DNA from: Caballeronia sordidicola
GTDB lineage: Bacteria; Pseudomonadota; Gammaproteobacteria; Burkholderiales; Burkholderiaceae
Reading direction: 5' to 3'
Assembly (NCBI RefSeq): GCF_001544455.2
Contig: NZ_FCOC02000001.1
Coordinates: forward strand, 62,001 to 126,000
Length of the DNA: 64,000 nt
Shown here: positions 1-8,599 of the stretch, piece after piece
Layout: every line of letters starts with the position of its first letter
Numbering within the stretch: the stretch's first letter is position 1
Notes under the pieces: generated by a model
What the model saw: the letters and a program-made list of their open reading frames with translations, nothing else
Told to the model about the DNA's origin: nothing
The model's database searches: none
Translations under genes and position numbers: made by a program

Positions 1-1
1 T

Positions 2-805
2 GCGCGCGTGCTCGCCGGCGGCCAGTCGCTGATGCCGATGATGAACTTCCGGTATCTGATGACGAGTCACCTGATCGACCTGAACGGCGTCGAGGCACTG
101 ACCCGCATCGAGGAGCGCGATGGCCGCCTGAACATCGGCGCAATGGCGCGGCAGCGCGATATTGAACTGTCGCCGCTCGTCATGAATCGCGCGCCGCTGA
201 TCCGCGAGGCGTACCAGCTCGTGAGCCACAAGCAGATCCGCAACCGCGGCACGCTTGGCGGCAGCCTGTGCCAGCTGGACCCGTCCTCGGAGCAGCCCTG
301 CTTCACCGCCGCGCTCGACGGCGTGCTGACGATCGCCCGCTACGAAGACGGCGCAGTCACGACCCGCGAGTTGCCCATGTCCAACTGGGCCATGATGTAC
401 ATGACGCCTGCGCTCGAAGAAGGCGAACTGCTCTCCGGCATCTCGCTCGAAGTCTGGCCCGAAGGCCACGGCTACGCATTCGAAGAGTTCGCGCGGCGCC
501 ATGGCGACTACGCCATCGTCGGCGTCGCGGCGCTCTGCACCGCCGATCCGCGAGGGAACCTGACCCGCGTTTCGCTGACGATCTGCGGCGTCGCGCCCGG
601 TCCCGTGCGAATGCACGAAGTGGAGACCGCCCTCCTCGGCCAGCCGATGGATGAAAGCGCGTTGCGCATCGCCAGCGACGCCGCACGTGCGCTCGACGTG
701 ATGACGGACGCGCACGTGAGCACCGACTACCGCCAGCATCTCGCCGGCATCCTGACCGAAAGAGCGCTGAAGACAGCGTTCTCTCGCGTCGCAAAATATT
801 CGTAG
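2..805 (+). CDS. Molybdenum hydroxylase FAD-binding subunit (CoxM/XdhB family), 5' partial
   Basis: This is the FAD-binding medium subunit of a xanthine dehydrogenase/CO dehydrogenase-family hydroxylase. It passes electrons from the 2Fe-2S subunit to an acceptor. The frame is open from the window edge, so the true start lies upstream, and the GTG at position 8 is probably internal. The visible N-terminus carries the FAD-binding motif GGQSLMPMMNFR. About 65 residues later comes a second FAD loop, IRNRGTLGGSL, typical of the family. A C-terminal CO_deh_flav_C-like region ends at the TAG at 803-805. The 2Fe-2S and molybdopterin subunit genes follow directly, which fixes the assignment to a three-gene hydroxylase operon. 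The substrate cannot be read from this subunit. Confidence 0.93.
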   Translation, partial: ARVLAGGQSLMPMMNFRYLMTSHLIDLNGVEALTRIEERDGRLNIGAMARQRDIELSPLVMNRAPLIREAYQLVSHKQIRNRGTLGGSLCQLDPSSEQPCFTAALDGVLTIARYEDGAVTTRELPMSNWAMMYMTPALEEGELLSGISLEVWPEGHGYAFEEFARRHGDYAIVGVAALCTADPRGNLTRVSLTICGVAPGPVRMHEVETALLGQPMDESALRIASDAARALDVMTDAHVSTDYRQHLAGILTERALKTAFSRVAKYS

Positions 806-823
806 CGTGACAAGGAGATGGAC

Positions 824-1345
824 ATGGAGACACGTACCGTCAGAGTCGTCGTCAACGGCATTGCTTATGAGCACGAGGTGGAACCCCGCCGCATGCTGGG
901 CGACTTCCTGCGTCACGACCTCAATCTCACCGGCACGCACTATGGTTGCGAACATGGCGTCTGCGGCGCCTGCACCGTGCTGATCGAAGGCCGCACGGCG
1001 CGCGCCTGCCTGACGCTTGCCGCCCAGGTGAACGGCCGGTCGCTGACCACCGTCGAAGGGCTCGCCCATGCGGATGGCACGCTCAACGAGCTGCAAAAAG
1101 CCTTTACCGAGACGCACGCGCTGCAATGCGGGTTCTGTACGCCCGGCATGCTGATGACGCTGACCGAACTGTTGAACGAGACGGATTCGCCGACCGAAGC
1201 CGAGATCCGCGAAGCGATCACGGGCAACCTGTGCCGCTGTACGGGCTATCAGCCGATCGTGGCCGCTGCCCTGCTCGCCGCGCAACGCATCCGCGATCAG
1301 CGTGCCGGAACACCGCTGACGCCGGCTGCACACGCTACGGAGTAA
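824..1345 (+). CDS. Molybdenum hydroxylase [2Fe-2S] subunit (CoxS/XdhA family)
   Basis: This small subunit carries two [2Fe-2S] clusters and relays electrons from the molybdenum centre to the FAD subunit. The plant-type ferredoxin cluster is ligated by Cys42, Cys47, Cys50 and Cys62 (GCEHGVCGAC, then a later Cys). The second, helical-bundle cluster uses Cys102, Cys105, Cys137 and Cys139 (QCGFC and LCRC). At about 173 residues it has normal family length. I chose the ATG at 824 over the ATG at 818 because the AAGGAG at 812-817 abuts 818 but lies at ideal spacing from 824. It is 18 bases after the FAD subunit gene and 4 bases before the large subunit gene, so the three are clearly one transcript. 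Confidence 0.96.
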   Translation: METRTVRVVVNGIAYEHEVEPRRMLGDFLRHDLNLTGTHYGCEHGVCGACTVLIEGRTARACLTLAAQVNGRSLTTVEGLAHADGTLNELQKAFTETHALQCGFCTPGMLMTLTELLNETDSPTEAEIREAITGNLCRCTGYQPIVAAALLAAQRIRDQRAGTPLTPAAHATE

Positions 1346-1349
1346 CACG

Positions 1350-3716
1350 ATGGAAATTTCCGACCTGAAGGGCGCGCCGACCGACCAGCGTTTTATCGGC
1401 AAGCGCATTGCACGCACCGAGGACAAGAAGCTGCTGCAAGGACAAGGCTCCTATGTGGACGACGTGCATCTGCCCAACATGTTGCAGGCCGCGGTGCTGC
1501 GCAGCCCGCATGCGCACGCGAAGATCGTCTCTATAGACTGCTCGGCCGCCCGCGAACTCAAGGGCGTGCACGCCGTCTACACACACGCGGACCTGACAGG
1601 CCGCGCGCGCGGGCGCGCGCCGTCGATGCTGCCAAACCCGGCAATCCGCTTCGAGCGCACGCAGGAACTGCTCGCCTCGACCGAAGTCACGTTCGCGGGC
1701 GAAGCGGTGGCGTTTATCGTCGCGGACAACCGCTACATCGCGGAAGATGCGTGCGGTCTGATCGAGATCGAATACGACCCGCTGCCCCCCGTTGCCGACT
1801 GCCGCGACGCCATGCGCCCCGAGTCGCCGCTTTGCCACACCGACGCGAAAGACAACGTCGTCGCGCATATCGAAATGGGTTTCGGCGATATCGATGCAGC
1901 GTTCAACGACGCGCCGCACGTGGTCGAGGAAACGTACTGGCAGAACCGCGGTTCCGCGCATCCGATGGAAACGCGCGGTTATCTCGCCGAATATCACGCG
2001 ACCAATGGCGAGTTGACCGTCTGGTCGTCGGGTCAGGCGCCGCACCACGAGAAAAAGAATCTCGTCGAACTGCTCGAGTGGGATGCCGAGAAGCTGCGCG
2101 TGCTGATGAACGACGTCGGCGGCGGTTTCGGTCCGAAGCTGCCGTTCTATCCGGAGGAAGCGCTGGTCTCGATCGCCGCGGTCGCGCTCAAGCGTCCCGT
2201 CAAATGGATCGAGGACCGGCGCGAGCACTTTCTCGCGGTCACTCAGGAACGCGACCAGTGGTGGACCGTGCGCATGGCGCTCGGAAACGACGGCAAGATC
2301 CGCGGCGTCAAGCTCGAGATGGTGCACGACAACGGCGCGTTCCTGCCGTGGGGCATCATCACGCCATACATCTCGATCACCACGACGCCCGGTCCTTACG
2401 TGATCCCCGCGATGGGCGCAAAACTCGACGTGGTCTACACGAACAAGTGCGCGACCTCGCCGGTGCGTGGCGCAGGCCGTCCGCAAGCGGTGTTCGCCAT
2501 GGAGCGGATCCTCGACAAGGCCGCCCGCGCGCTCGGCATGGACCGCGCGGAACTGCGCTGGCGCAACCTGATCCAGCCGGAGCAGATGCCGTACGACGCG
2601 GGCTTCATCTATCGCGACGGCAGCCCGCTGCGCTATGACAGCGGCGACTATCCCGCCTGCCAGAAAGCGGCGCTCGACCGCGCGAACTACGCGAGCTTCG
2701 CCGCACGCAAGGCCGAAGCGCGCAGCCAGGGCCGCTTCGTTGGCATCGGCATGGCGAGCTTCGTTGAAGGCACCGGCATGGGCCCGTTCGAAGGCGCGAC
2801 GGTGCGCGTGCAGGCGAACGGCCGCATTGTCGTGATCACCGGCGCATCGCCGCAGGGCCAGGGCCACAAGACGACCTTCGCGCAGATCTGCGCCGAGCAA
2901 CTGAACGTGCCGCTCGAAACAATCGACGTCGTGACCGGCGATACGGGCGGTATCTCGATGGGCGTTGGCACGTTCGCGAGCCGCGTGACGGTCAATGCCG
3001 GCAACTCGGTCTACATTGCCGCTCAGGCCGTGGGCGAGAAGATGCTCACGCTCGCCGCGCACCTGTGGAAGTGCGAGCCGGAAGAACTCATGCTCGTGGA
3101 AGGACACGTGGCGCGCCGCGCGGGTATCGAACAGCGCATGAGCTACGGGCAGCTCGCGAAGATCTCGCAAGGCATGCCGGGCTTCACCATGCCGAAGGGT
3201 CTCACCGCCGGCCTTGAAGAAACGAAATACTTCTCGCCCGCGCAGTCGACGTACTGCAACGGCACCGCTGTCGTGGAACTCGAAGTCGATCGCGAGACCG
3301 GTCACATCACGATCCTCAACTATGTGATGGCGCACGACTCGGGCAAGCTCATCAATCCGATGATCGTGGACGGCCAGGTGATCGGCTCGGTCGCGCACGG
3401 CATTGGCAACGCGACGCTCGAATGGATGCAGTACGACGAGAACGCGCAGCCGACCACGACCAACTTCGGCGAATACCTCCTGCCGATGGCAACCGACGTG
3501 CCGAACATCGATATCGTGCACCTCGAAACGCCGTCGCCGCTGAATCCGCTCGGCGTCAAGGGCGCGGGCGAAGGCGGCACGATTCCGGCCGCTGCCGCGA
3601 TTGTCGGGGCAATGGAGGATGCGCTCTCCGAATACGGCGTCGAATTCACCGAAGCACCGCTCGTACCGCAGCGTGTGTTCCAGAAGCTCAAGGAGGCCGG
3701 CGCGTACGCGCGCTGA
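1350..3716 (+). CDS. Molybdenum hydroxylase molybdopterin-binding large subunit (CoxL/XDH-like)
   Basis: This is the catalytic large subunit, 788 residues, binding the molybdenum cofactor and hydroxylating a C-H bond with water-derived oxygen. The substrate-loop motif is VRGAGR at residues 372-377. This differs from the Cys-containing loop of true (form I) CO dehydrogenase, so carbon monoxide is an unlikely substrate. The invariant catalytic glutamate is seen as Glu741 within GAGEGG near the C-terminus. A glycine-rich GGGFGPK segment around residue 255 and a GQG-type loop around residue 505 fit cofactor contacts. The start has GGAG just upstream, within the end of the preceding gene. Context with UbiD/UbiX and a crotonase suggests an aromatic, heteroaromatic or acyl-CoA substrate; this is inference. 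Confidence 0.95.
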   Translation: MEISDLKGAPTDQRFIGKRIARTEDKKLLQGQGSYVDDVHLPNMLQAAVLRSPHAHAKIVSIDCSAARELKGVHAVYTHADLTGRARGRAPSMLPNPAIRFERTQELLASTEVTFAGEAVAFIVADNRYIAEDACGLIEIEYDPLPPVADCRDAMRPESPLCHTDAKDNVVAHIEMGFGDIDAAFNDAPHVVEETYWQNRGSAHPMETRGYLAEYHATNGELTVWSSGQAPHHEKKNLVELLEWDAEKLRVLMNDVGGGFGPKLPFYPEEALVSIAAVALKRPVKWIEDRREHFLAVTQERDQWWTVRMALGNDGKIRGVKLEMVHDNGAFLPWGIITPYISITTTPGPYVIPAMGAKLDVVYTNKCATSPVRGAGRPQAVFAMERILDKAARALGMDRAELRWRNLIQPEQMPYDAGFIYRDGSPLRYDSGDYPACQKAALDRANYASFAARKAEARSQGRFVGIGMASFVEGTGMGPFEGATVRVQANGRIVVITGASPQGQGHKTTFAQICAEQLNVPLETIDVVTGDTGGISMGVGTFASRVTVNAGNSVYIAAQAVGEKMLTLAAHLWKCEPEELMLVEGHVARRAGIEQRMSYGQLAKISQGMPGFTMPKGLTAGLEETKYFSPAQSTYCNGTAVVELEVDRETGHITILNYVMAHDSGKLINPMIVDGQVIGSVAHGIGNATLEWMQYDENAQPTTTNFGEYLLPMATDVPNIDIVHLETPSPLNPLGVKGAGEGGTIPAAAAIVGAMEDALSEYGVEFTEAPLVPQRVFQKLKEAGAYAR

Positions 3717-3782
3717 CCTTGCGCGGGCGCCGGTTCATCGCTGGCGCCCATCCCCTGTTTTCATTGTTTGGACCTTTTCTCC

Positions 3783-4511
3783 ATGACGACCGAATTCACC
3801 GCAGCGCTCCACGATTCCGAATACCGGATCACCCTTGGCCAACCAGACCTCGGCAACACGCTCACGCTCGAGGCCATGCGCGCGCTCGCCGCCGAGATCC
3901 GCAAGGCTGGCCGCGACAGCGCCGTGAAGATCATCCGCATCCGCGCGTCCGGCCCCGCGTTCTGCCGCGGCCGTGCAGCCAGCGCGCCGCCAGCCACGCC
4001 GCCCACGTCCGCGCAGTTCCGCCGCAACGTGGCCGATCCGATTCTCGACGTCTACCGCGCGATGCACGAAAGCGAAGTGCCGCTCCTCGCCGAAGTGCAA
4101 GGCGACGCCGAGGGTTTTGGCTGTGCGCTCGTCACCGCATGCGACATGGCCGTCGCCTCGGACACCGCACGCTTTAACCTCCCGGAGTTGCAGAAAAACC
4201 TGCCGCCAACGCTCGTGCTGTCCGTGCTGCGCCACAAGGTGCCGCCGAAGGCGTCCGCGCACATGGTTTACCTGACGGAAACCATCGACGCCGCCAACGC
4301 GCGCGAATGGGGCATCGTGGCCGAAGTCGTGCCGGGCGCGAGCTTGAGCGAACGCGCGGACGCAATGGTCGCCTCGATCTGCACGCGCGACCGGATCGCC
4401 ATCGCGACGCTGAAGACATACTTCCGCGAGATCACGATTCCTGACTTCTCGCTTGCAAGTGAAGTGGCGGGAGCGTCGCTCGCAAACGCAATGACGTCAA
4501 TGCGCCGCTGA
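3783..4511 (+). CDS. Enoyl-CoA hydratase/isomerase (crotonase) family protein
   Basis: This is a crotonase-fold protein of about 242 residues, slightly short for the family. An oxyanion-hole region is recognisable (VKIIRIRASGPAFCRGRA), followed by the helix and loop EVQGDAEGFGCALVTACDMAVAS, split here by description only: EVQGDAEGFG followed by CALVTACDMA. Then comes a PELQKNLPP segment where hydratases carry PE-x-x-x-G-x-x-P. The usual glutamates of true hydratases are not clearly both present, so hydrolase, isomerase or ring-opening activity is equally possible. The ATG at 3783 is preferred over an upstream TTG at 3768. It sits between the molybdenum hydroxylase and UbiD genes on the same strand, which implies a role on a CoA-thioester or ring-cleavage intermediate. 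No CoA ligase is visible in the window. Confidence 0.85.
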   Translation: MTTEFTAALHDSEYRITLGQPDLGNTLTLEAMRALAAEIRKAGRDSAVKIIRIRASGPAFCRGRAASAPPATPPTSAQFRRNVADPILDVYRAMHESEVPLLAEVQGDAEGFGCALVTACDMAVASDTARFNLPELQKNLPPTLVLSVLRHKVPPKASAHMVYLTETIDAANAREWGIVAEVVPGASLSERADAMVASICTRDRIAIATLKTYFREITIPDFSLASEVAGASLANAMTSMRR

Positions 4512-4656
4512 CATGGAAGTGACCTAGCGCCGAAGTGCCTCGCACCGCGCGCGGCACGTGAAGGCGCGATCGAACACGCACTACCTCGCCCGCGTCGGGC
4601 AACATTTCAAGCAATAAGGGCGCCCCGCAACGCGGCGTCTCACGGGACTTCTAGCC

Positions 4657-6324
4657 ATGACCGATCAAGACACCACTTCCAAGTCTTCCGCGAACCCGGG
4701 TTACGCGGACCTGCACGAACACATCGCCCGCCTCGACGCGGCAGGCCTGCTGTACCGGATCGACGAGCCGGTGAACAAGGACACCGAAATGCATCCGCTC
4801 GTGCGCTGGCAGTTCCGCGGCGGCATTCCCGAAGCCGATCGCCGAGCGTTCCTCTTCACGAACATTGTCGACAGCAAAGGCCGCAAGTACGACATTCCGG
4901 TCATCGTGGGCGGCATTGCGGCGAATCCGGAGATCTACCGGATCGGCATGAATGTGGCATCGCTCGACGATATTGGCGACGCCTGGAACCGCGCGATCGA
5001 TCATCCCGTGCCGCCGGTCGTGGTTGAAAGCGGCCCCGTGCATGACATCGTGATCGAAGGTAAGGATCTCGAAGGTCCGGGCAACGGTCTCGAATCGCTG
5101 CCGCTGCCCATCTCGACGCCCGGCTTCGACGCCGCGCCGTACATGACGATGACCGGCGTGATCTCGCGCGACCCGGAAACCGGCGTGCAGAACATGGGCA
5201 CGTATCGCGGTCACCTGAAATCGGCGACGCGTCTGGGCATGATGATGCTCGTGAACCTGCGCGCGGGCGGTCTCGACCACTGGCGCAAGTACGCAGCCAA
5301 GGGCGAAAAGATGCCGGTCGCCATCGTGCTCGGCGCGCCACCTCTCGTCGCGTTCCAAGGCCCGCAGAAGCTGCGCCCGAACGTCGATGAACTGAGCGTC
5401 GCGGGCGGCCTCGCCGGTGCGCCGATCCGCGTCGTCAAGGGCCGCACCGTCGATCTGCTGGTGCCGGCGGAGGCGGAAGTCGTGGTCGAAGGTTATGTCG
5501 ATCCGCAGTACCTGGAACCGGAAGGTCCCTTTGGCGAAAGCCACGGTTACGTGGCGCTCGAAGACTACAACCTCTCCATCGAAGTCACGGCGATCACGCG
5601 CCGCAAGGACGCGGTGCTGACGTCGATCATCTCGCAGGTCACGCCGTCCGAGTCGAGCGTCATCAAGCGTCTCGCCTACGAGCCCATGTTCCTGCGCCAC
5701 CTGCGCGACCATCTCGGCATTCGCGGTATCAAGAAGGTGTCGTTGCACGAGCCGCTGACCAATTTGCGCCGCTTCGTATTCCTGCAGTTCGAGCGCGGCG
5801 CGAAGCGCACCGAAGTCTGGCGCGCGTTGTACGGCACGATGTCGCTGCAAGCCGCAATCGGCAAGTTCGTGATCGCGATCGACGACGACATCGATCCGGA
5901 TAACGCGGACGCCGTGTTCTGGGCGATGGGTTATCGCTGCAATCCGGTCGAGGACGTGAAGATGATTCCGTACCGCGAGCCGGGTCACGGTCCGCGCTCG
6001 GACCACGCAACCGGCCTCGATTCGGCCATGCTGATTGACGCGACCATGAAAACGCCCATGCCGCCGCTCGCGCTGCCGAAGAAGGAATACATGGAGAACG
6101 CGAAGCTGTTGTGGGAACGTCTTGGCCTGCCGAAGCTTACGCCCGAGTCGCCATGGTACGGCTACTCGCTTGGCGACTGGACCGAGGAATGGGACCGCAA
6201 CGCCGCGCAGGCGACGCGCGGCGAATGGATGCAGCGCGACGCGTCCTACCAGGCGCGCCGCCGCAGCGCGGTCGAGCCGAATTCGCCGGTGCGCGGTATC
6301 GAGGGCGACCGTGACGGCGAATAA
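4657..6324 (+). CDS. UbiD family prenylated-FMN decarboxylase, copy 1
   Basis: A 555-residue UbiD-type (de)carboxylase that uses prenylated FMN to remove or add CO2 on aromatic or unsaturated carboxylates. The cofactor and metal site is visible as NMGTYR with Asn179 and Arg184. The EGPFGE motif gives Glu289 and Glu294, so the Glu-Arg-Glu catalytic set known from Fdc1 is complete. A C-terminal SPWYGYSLGDW segment is shared with the second UbiD at 8600 and marks them as one subfamily. The gene overlaps the ubiX-like gene by 14 bases, so cofactor synthesis is translationally coupled. It is not the ubiquinone-pathway UbiD by context. Likely substrates are aromatic or heteroaromatic acids made or used by the neighbouring molybdenum hydroxylase; the precise compound is unknown. 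Confidence 0.94.
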   Translation: MTDQDTTSKSSANPGYADLHEHIARLDAAGLLYRIDEPVNKDTEMHPLVRWQFRGGIPEADRRAFLFTNIVDSKGRKYDIPVIVGGIAANPEIYRIGMNVASLDDIGDAWNRAIDHPVPPVVVESGPVHDIVIEGKDLEGPGNGLESLPLPISTPGFDAAPYMTMTGVISRDPETGVQNMGTYRGHLKSATRLGMMMLVNLRAGGLDHWRKYAAKGEKMPVAIVLGAPPLVAFQGPQKLRPNVDELSVAGGLAGAPIRVVKGRTVDLLVPAEAEVVVEGYVDPQYLEPEGPFGESHGYVALEDYNLSIEVTAITRRKDAVLTSIISQVTPSESSVIKRLAYEPMFLRHLRDHLGIRGIKKVSLHEPLTNLRRFVFLQFERGAKRTEVWRALYGTMSLQAAIGKFVIAIDDDIDPDNADAVFWAMGYRCNPVEDVKMIPYREPGHGPRSDHATGLDSAMLIDATMKTPMPPLALPKKEYMENAKLLWERLGLPKLTPESPWYGYSLGDWTEEWDRNAAQATRGEWMQRDASYQARRRSAVEPNSPVRGIEGDRDGE

Positions 6325-6904
6325 CAGTACTCCGGAACGGATCATCGTTGGCATCACCGGCGCGTCCGGCGTGATCTACGGGATTCGCGCGCTCGAACTG
6401 CTCGCCGGGGCGGGCGTGGAGACGCATCTCGTGATCAGCAAGGCGGCCGAGCTGACCATGACCTACGAAACCGATATACGCGCGGCCGACCTGCGCGCGC
6501 GGGCATCGCGATGGTATTCGCCGGGTGACATCGGCGCGGCTGTATCGTCGGGTTCGTTCAAGACGAAGGGCATGCTGATCGTGCCGTGTTCGGTGCGCTC
6601 GATGAGCGAAATCGCCACCGGCATCACGAGCTCGCTGATCAGCCGCGCGGCCGACGTGGTGTTGAAGGAGCGCCGCCGTCTCGTGCTCGGCGTGCGCGAA
6701 ACGCCACTGCACGGCGGACATCTGCGCACGCTCGTGCAGCTCTCGGACATGGGCGCGATCATCGCGCCGATCGTCCCGGCGTTCTACTCGAAGCCGCAAA
6801 CGATCGCCGACATTGTCGATCACACAGTTGGCCGCATGCTCGATCTGTTCGACATCGAAACCGGCGTGGTCAAGCGCTGGAAAGAACACCAGCAAGAGCC
6901 GTAA
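6311..6904 (+). CDS. ubiX: UbiX family flavin prenyltransferase
   Basis: This enzyme makes prenylated FMN from reduced FMN and dimethylallyl monophosphate, the cofactor required by UbiD decarboxylases. The N-terminus has the flavin-binding IIVGITGASGVIYG motif. Further motifs are PCSVRSMSEIATGI in the middle and RRLVLGVRETPL later, all characteristic of UbiX/Pad1. The GTG at 6311 overlaps the end of the upstream UbiD gene and has GAGGG in good position, giving about 197 residues, normal for the family. Serving two UbiD genes on either side, it is probably the dedicated cofactor supplier for this cluster rather than the housekeeping copy. Confidence 0.95.
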   Translation: MTANNSTPERIIVGITGASGVIYGIRALELLAGAGVETHLVISKAAELTMTYETDIRAADLRARASRWYSPGDIGAAVSSGSFKTKGMLIVPCSVRSMSEIATGITSSLISRAADVVLKERRRLVLGVRETPLHGGHLRTLVQLSDMGAIIAPIVPAFYSKPQTIADIVDHTVGRMLDLFDIETGVVKRWKEHQQEP

Positions 6905-6976
6905 CGCGCGCGCCCGTGCGCGCTCGCCCTCCTCAACAGGCCCGCCGCGACGCACGCCGGCGGGCCGCCCTTTGCG

Positions 6977-8455
6977 ATGACCATGACTGAATCCACTCTG
7001 CTTTCCCGGCTCGCCGACCCGAGCCTGTTGCGCACGCTCGCGTATGTCGACGGCGCGTGGTGTGGCGCCGACGATGCACGCACGTTCGCCGTCAACGATC
7101 CTGCTACCGGCGAGAAAATCGCCGACGTGCCGCTCATGACCGGCGTCGAGACACGCCGCGCGATCGAGGCGGGCGAACGCGCGCAGCGCGGCTGGCGCGC
7201 GCTGAGCGCGGCGCAGCGCGCGGCGGTTCTCAAGCGCTGGCACGCGCTGATGGTCGCGAACACGGACGACCTCGCGGCGATCATGTCGGCCGAGCAAGGC
7301 AAGCCTCTCGCCGAAGCGAAAGGTGAGATCGGTTACGCGGCGTCGTTCATCGAATGGTTCGCCGAGCAGGCCAAGCGGATCGATGGCGACGTGCTCGCTT
7401 CGCCCGCCGCCAGCAAGCGCATGCTCGTGACGAAAGAGCCGATCGGCGTCTGCGCCGCGATCACACCGTGGAACTTTCCCGCCGCGATGATCACGCGCAA
7501 GGTCGCACCCGCGCTTGCGGCCGGTTGCGCGATGATCGTGAAGCCCGCTGAAGCCACGCCGCTGTCGGCGCTTGCGCTGGCCGAACTCGGCGCACGCGCG
7601 GGCGTGCCGGCTGGCGTGTTCAGCGTCGTTGTCGGCGATCCACGCTCGATCGGCGCGGAGATGACCAGCAACCCGATTGTGCGCAAGCTTTCTTTCACTG
7701 GCTCCACGCCCGTGGGCCGCATGCTGATGAGCCAGTGCGCGCCGACGGTCAAGAAGCTCTCGCTGGAACTTGGCGGCAACGCGCCATTCATCGTATTCGA
7801 CGATGCCGACATCGATGCGGCGGTCGAGGGCGCGCTCGAATCGAAGTACCGGAATGCCGGCCAAACCTGCGTCTGCACGAACCGCTTCTACGTGCAGGAT
7901 GGCGTGTACGACGCTTTCGCCGAAAAATTCACGGCAGCGGTCAACCGCATCAAGGTCGGCAACGGTTTCGAGAGCGGCGTCACGCAAGGCCCGCTTATCA
8001 ACGAGGCGGCCGTCGAGAAGGTCGAAGCGCATATTGCCGACGCGGTGGCGCACGGCGCACGCGTGCTCACCGGCGGCAAGCGTCATGCGGCGGGCACGCT
8101 GTTCTTCGAGCCGACCGTGGTGGATGGCGTCACTGCGTCGATGCGCTTCGCGACTGAGGAAACTTTCGGGCCCGTCGCGCCGCTTTTCCGCTTCCACGAC
8201 GAGCACGAAGCAATCGCCGCCGCGAACGCCACCGAATCCGGACTCGCCGCCTACTTCTATAGCCGCGACATCGGCCGGATCTGGCGCGTGTCGGAAGCGC
8301 TCGAATACGGCATGGTCGGCATCAACACCGGCCTGATCTCGAATGAAATCGCGCCGTTCGGCGGCGTGAAGCAATCCGGCCTCGGTCGCGAAGGCTCGAA
8401 GTACGGCATCGAGGAATACCTGGAGATCAAATACCTCTGCATGGGCGGCCTCTAA
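6977..8455 (+). CDS. NAD(P)-dependent aldehyde dehydrogenase, succinate-semialdehyde type
   Basis: A 492-residue aldehyde dehydrogenase most like GabD-type succinate-semialdehyde dehydrogenases. The catalytic cysteine is Cys298 in GQTCVCTNRF, a spacing and second cysteine typical of GabD. The general base is Glu264 in LELGGNAPF. The Rossmann region has TPWNFPAAMITRK and FTGSTPVGR. Full length with no gaps. It lies downstream of ubiX in the same direction, 72 bases away, and probably oxidises a C4 or C5 semialdehyde released when the ring is broken down. The exact aldehyde is inference; succinate semialdehyde, glutarate semialdehyde or 2-oxoglutarate semialdehyde all fit. Confidence 0.93.
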   Translation: MTMTESTLLSRLADPSLLRTLAYVDGAWCGADDARTFAVNDPATGEKIADVPLMTGVETRRAIEAGERAQRGWRALSAAQRAAVLKRWHALMVANTDDLAAIMSAEQGKPLAEAKGEIGYAASFIEWFAEQAKRIDGDVLASPAASKRMLVTKEPIGVCAAITPWNFPAAMITRKVAPALAAGCAMIVKPAEATPLSALALAELGARAGVPAGVFSVVVGDPRSIGAEMTSNPIVRKLSFTGSTPVGRMLMSQCAPTVKKLSLELGGNAPFIVFDDADIDAAVEGALESKYRNAGQTCVCTNRFYVQDGVYDAFAEKFTAAVNRIKVGNGFESGVTQGPLINEAAVEKVEAHIADAVAHGARVLTGGKRHAAGTLFFEPTVVDGVTASMRFATEETFGPVAPLFRFHDEHEAIAAANATESGLAAYFYSRDIGRIWRVSEALEYGMVGINTGLISNEIAPFGGVKQSGLGREGSKYGIEEYLEIKYLCMGGL

Positions 8456-8519
8456 ACAGTGACGTCTTGATAGCCGTAAACGCCGCCAAGCCGCCTTGGA
8501 TGCAGCCGATAAAGCCTCA

Positions 8520-8548
8520 TTGACACTCGTAATACTGCTATGCAATCA
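8520..8548 (+). promoter_or_regulatory. Possible sigma-70 promoter before the second UbiD gene
   Basis: A perfect TTGACA -35 box at 8520-8525 is followed 17 bases later by CAATCA, a weak -10. The surrounding 8,500-8,570 stretch is markedly AT-rich compared with its GC-rich neighbours. A strong AAGGAG ribosome site precedes the ATG at 8600. This suggests the UbiD2-transporter pair can be transcribed separately from the upstream genes. Confidence 0.4.
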
Positions 8549-8599
8549 TACAATAATACTTTGCTACCCATCCGCTGGGTCTCACGTTAAGGAGACAGA

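Noticed and set aside
1335-3521. Very long minus-strand open frame opposite the molybdenum hydroxylase gene
   Set aside because: It is the mirror of a high-GC gene with strong third-position bias; its translation is rich in Arg, His and Ala and has no domain, while the plus strand encodes a clear family member.
6137-8545. 802-codon minus-strand frame over the UbiX and dehydrogenase genes
   Set aside because: It spans two real plus-strand genes and an intergenic gap, has low-complexity composition and no recognisable domain.
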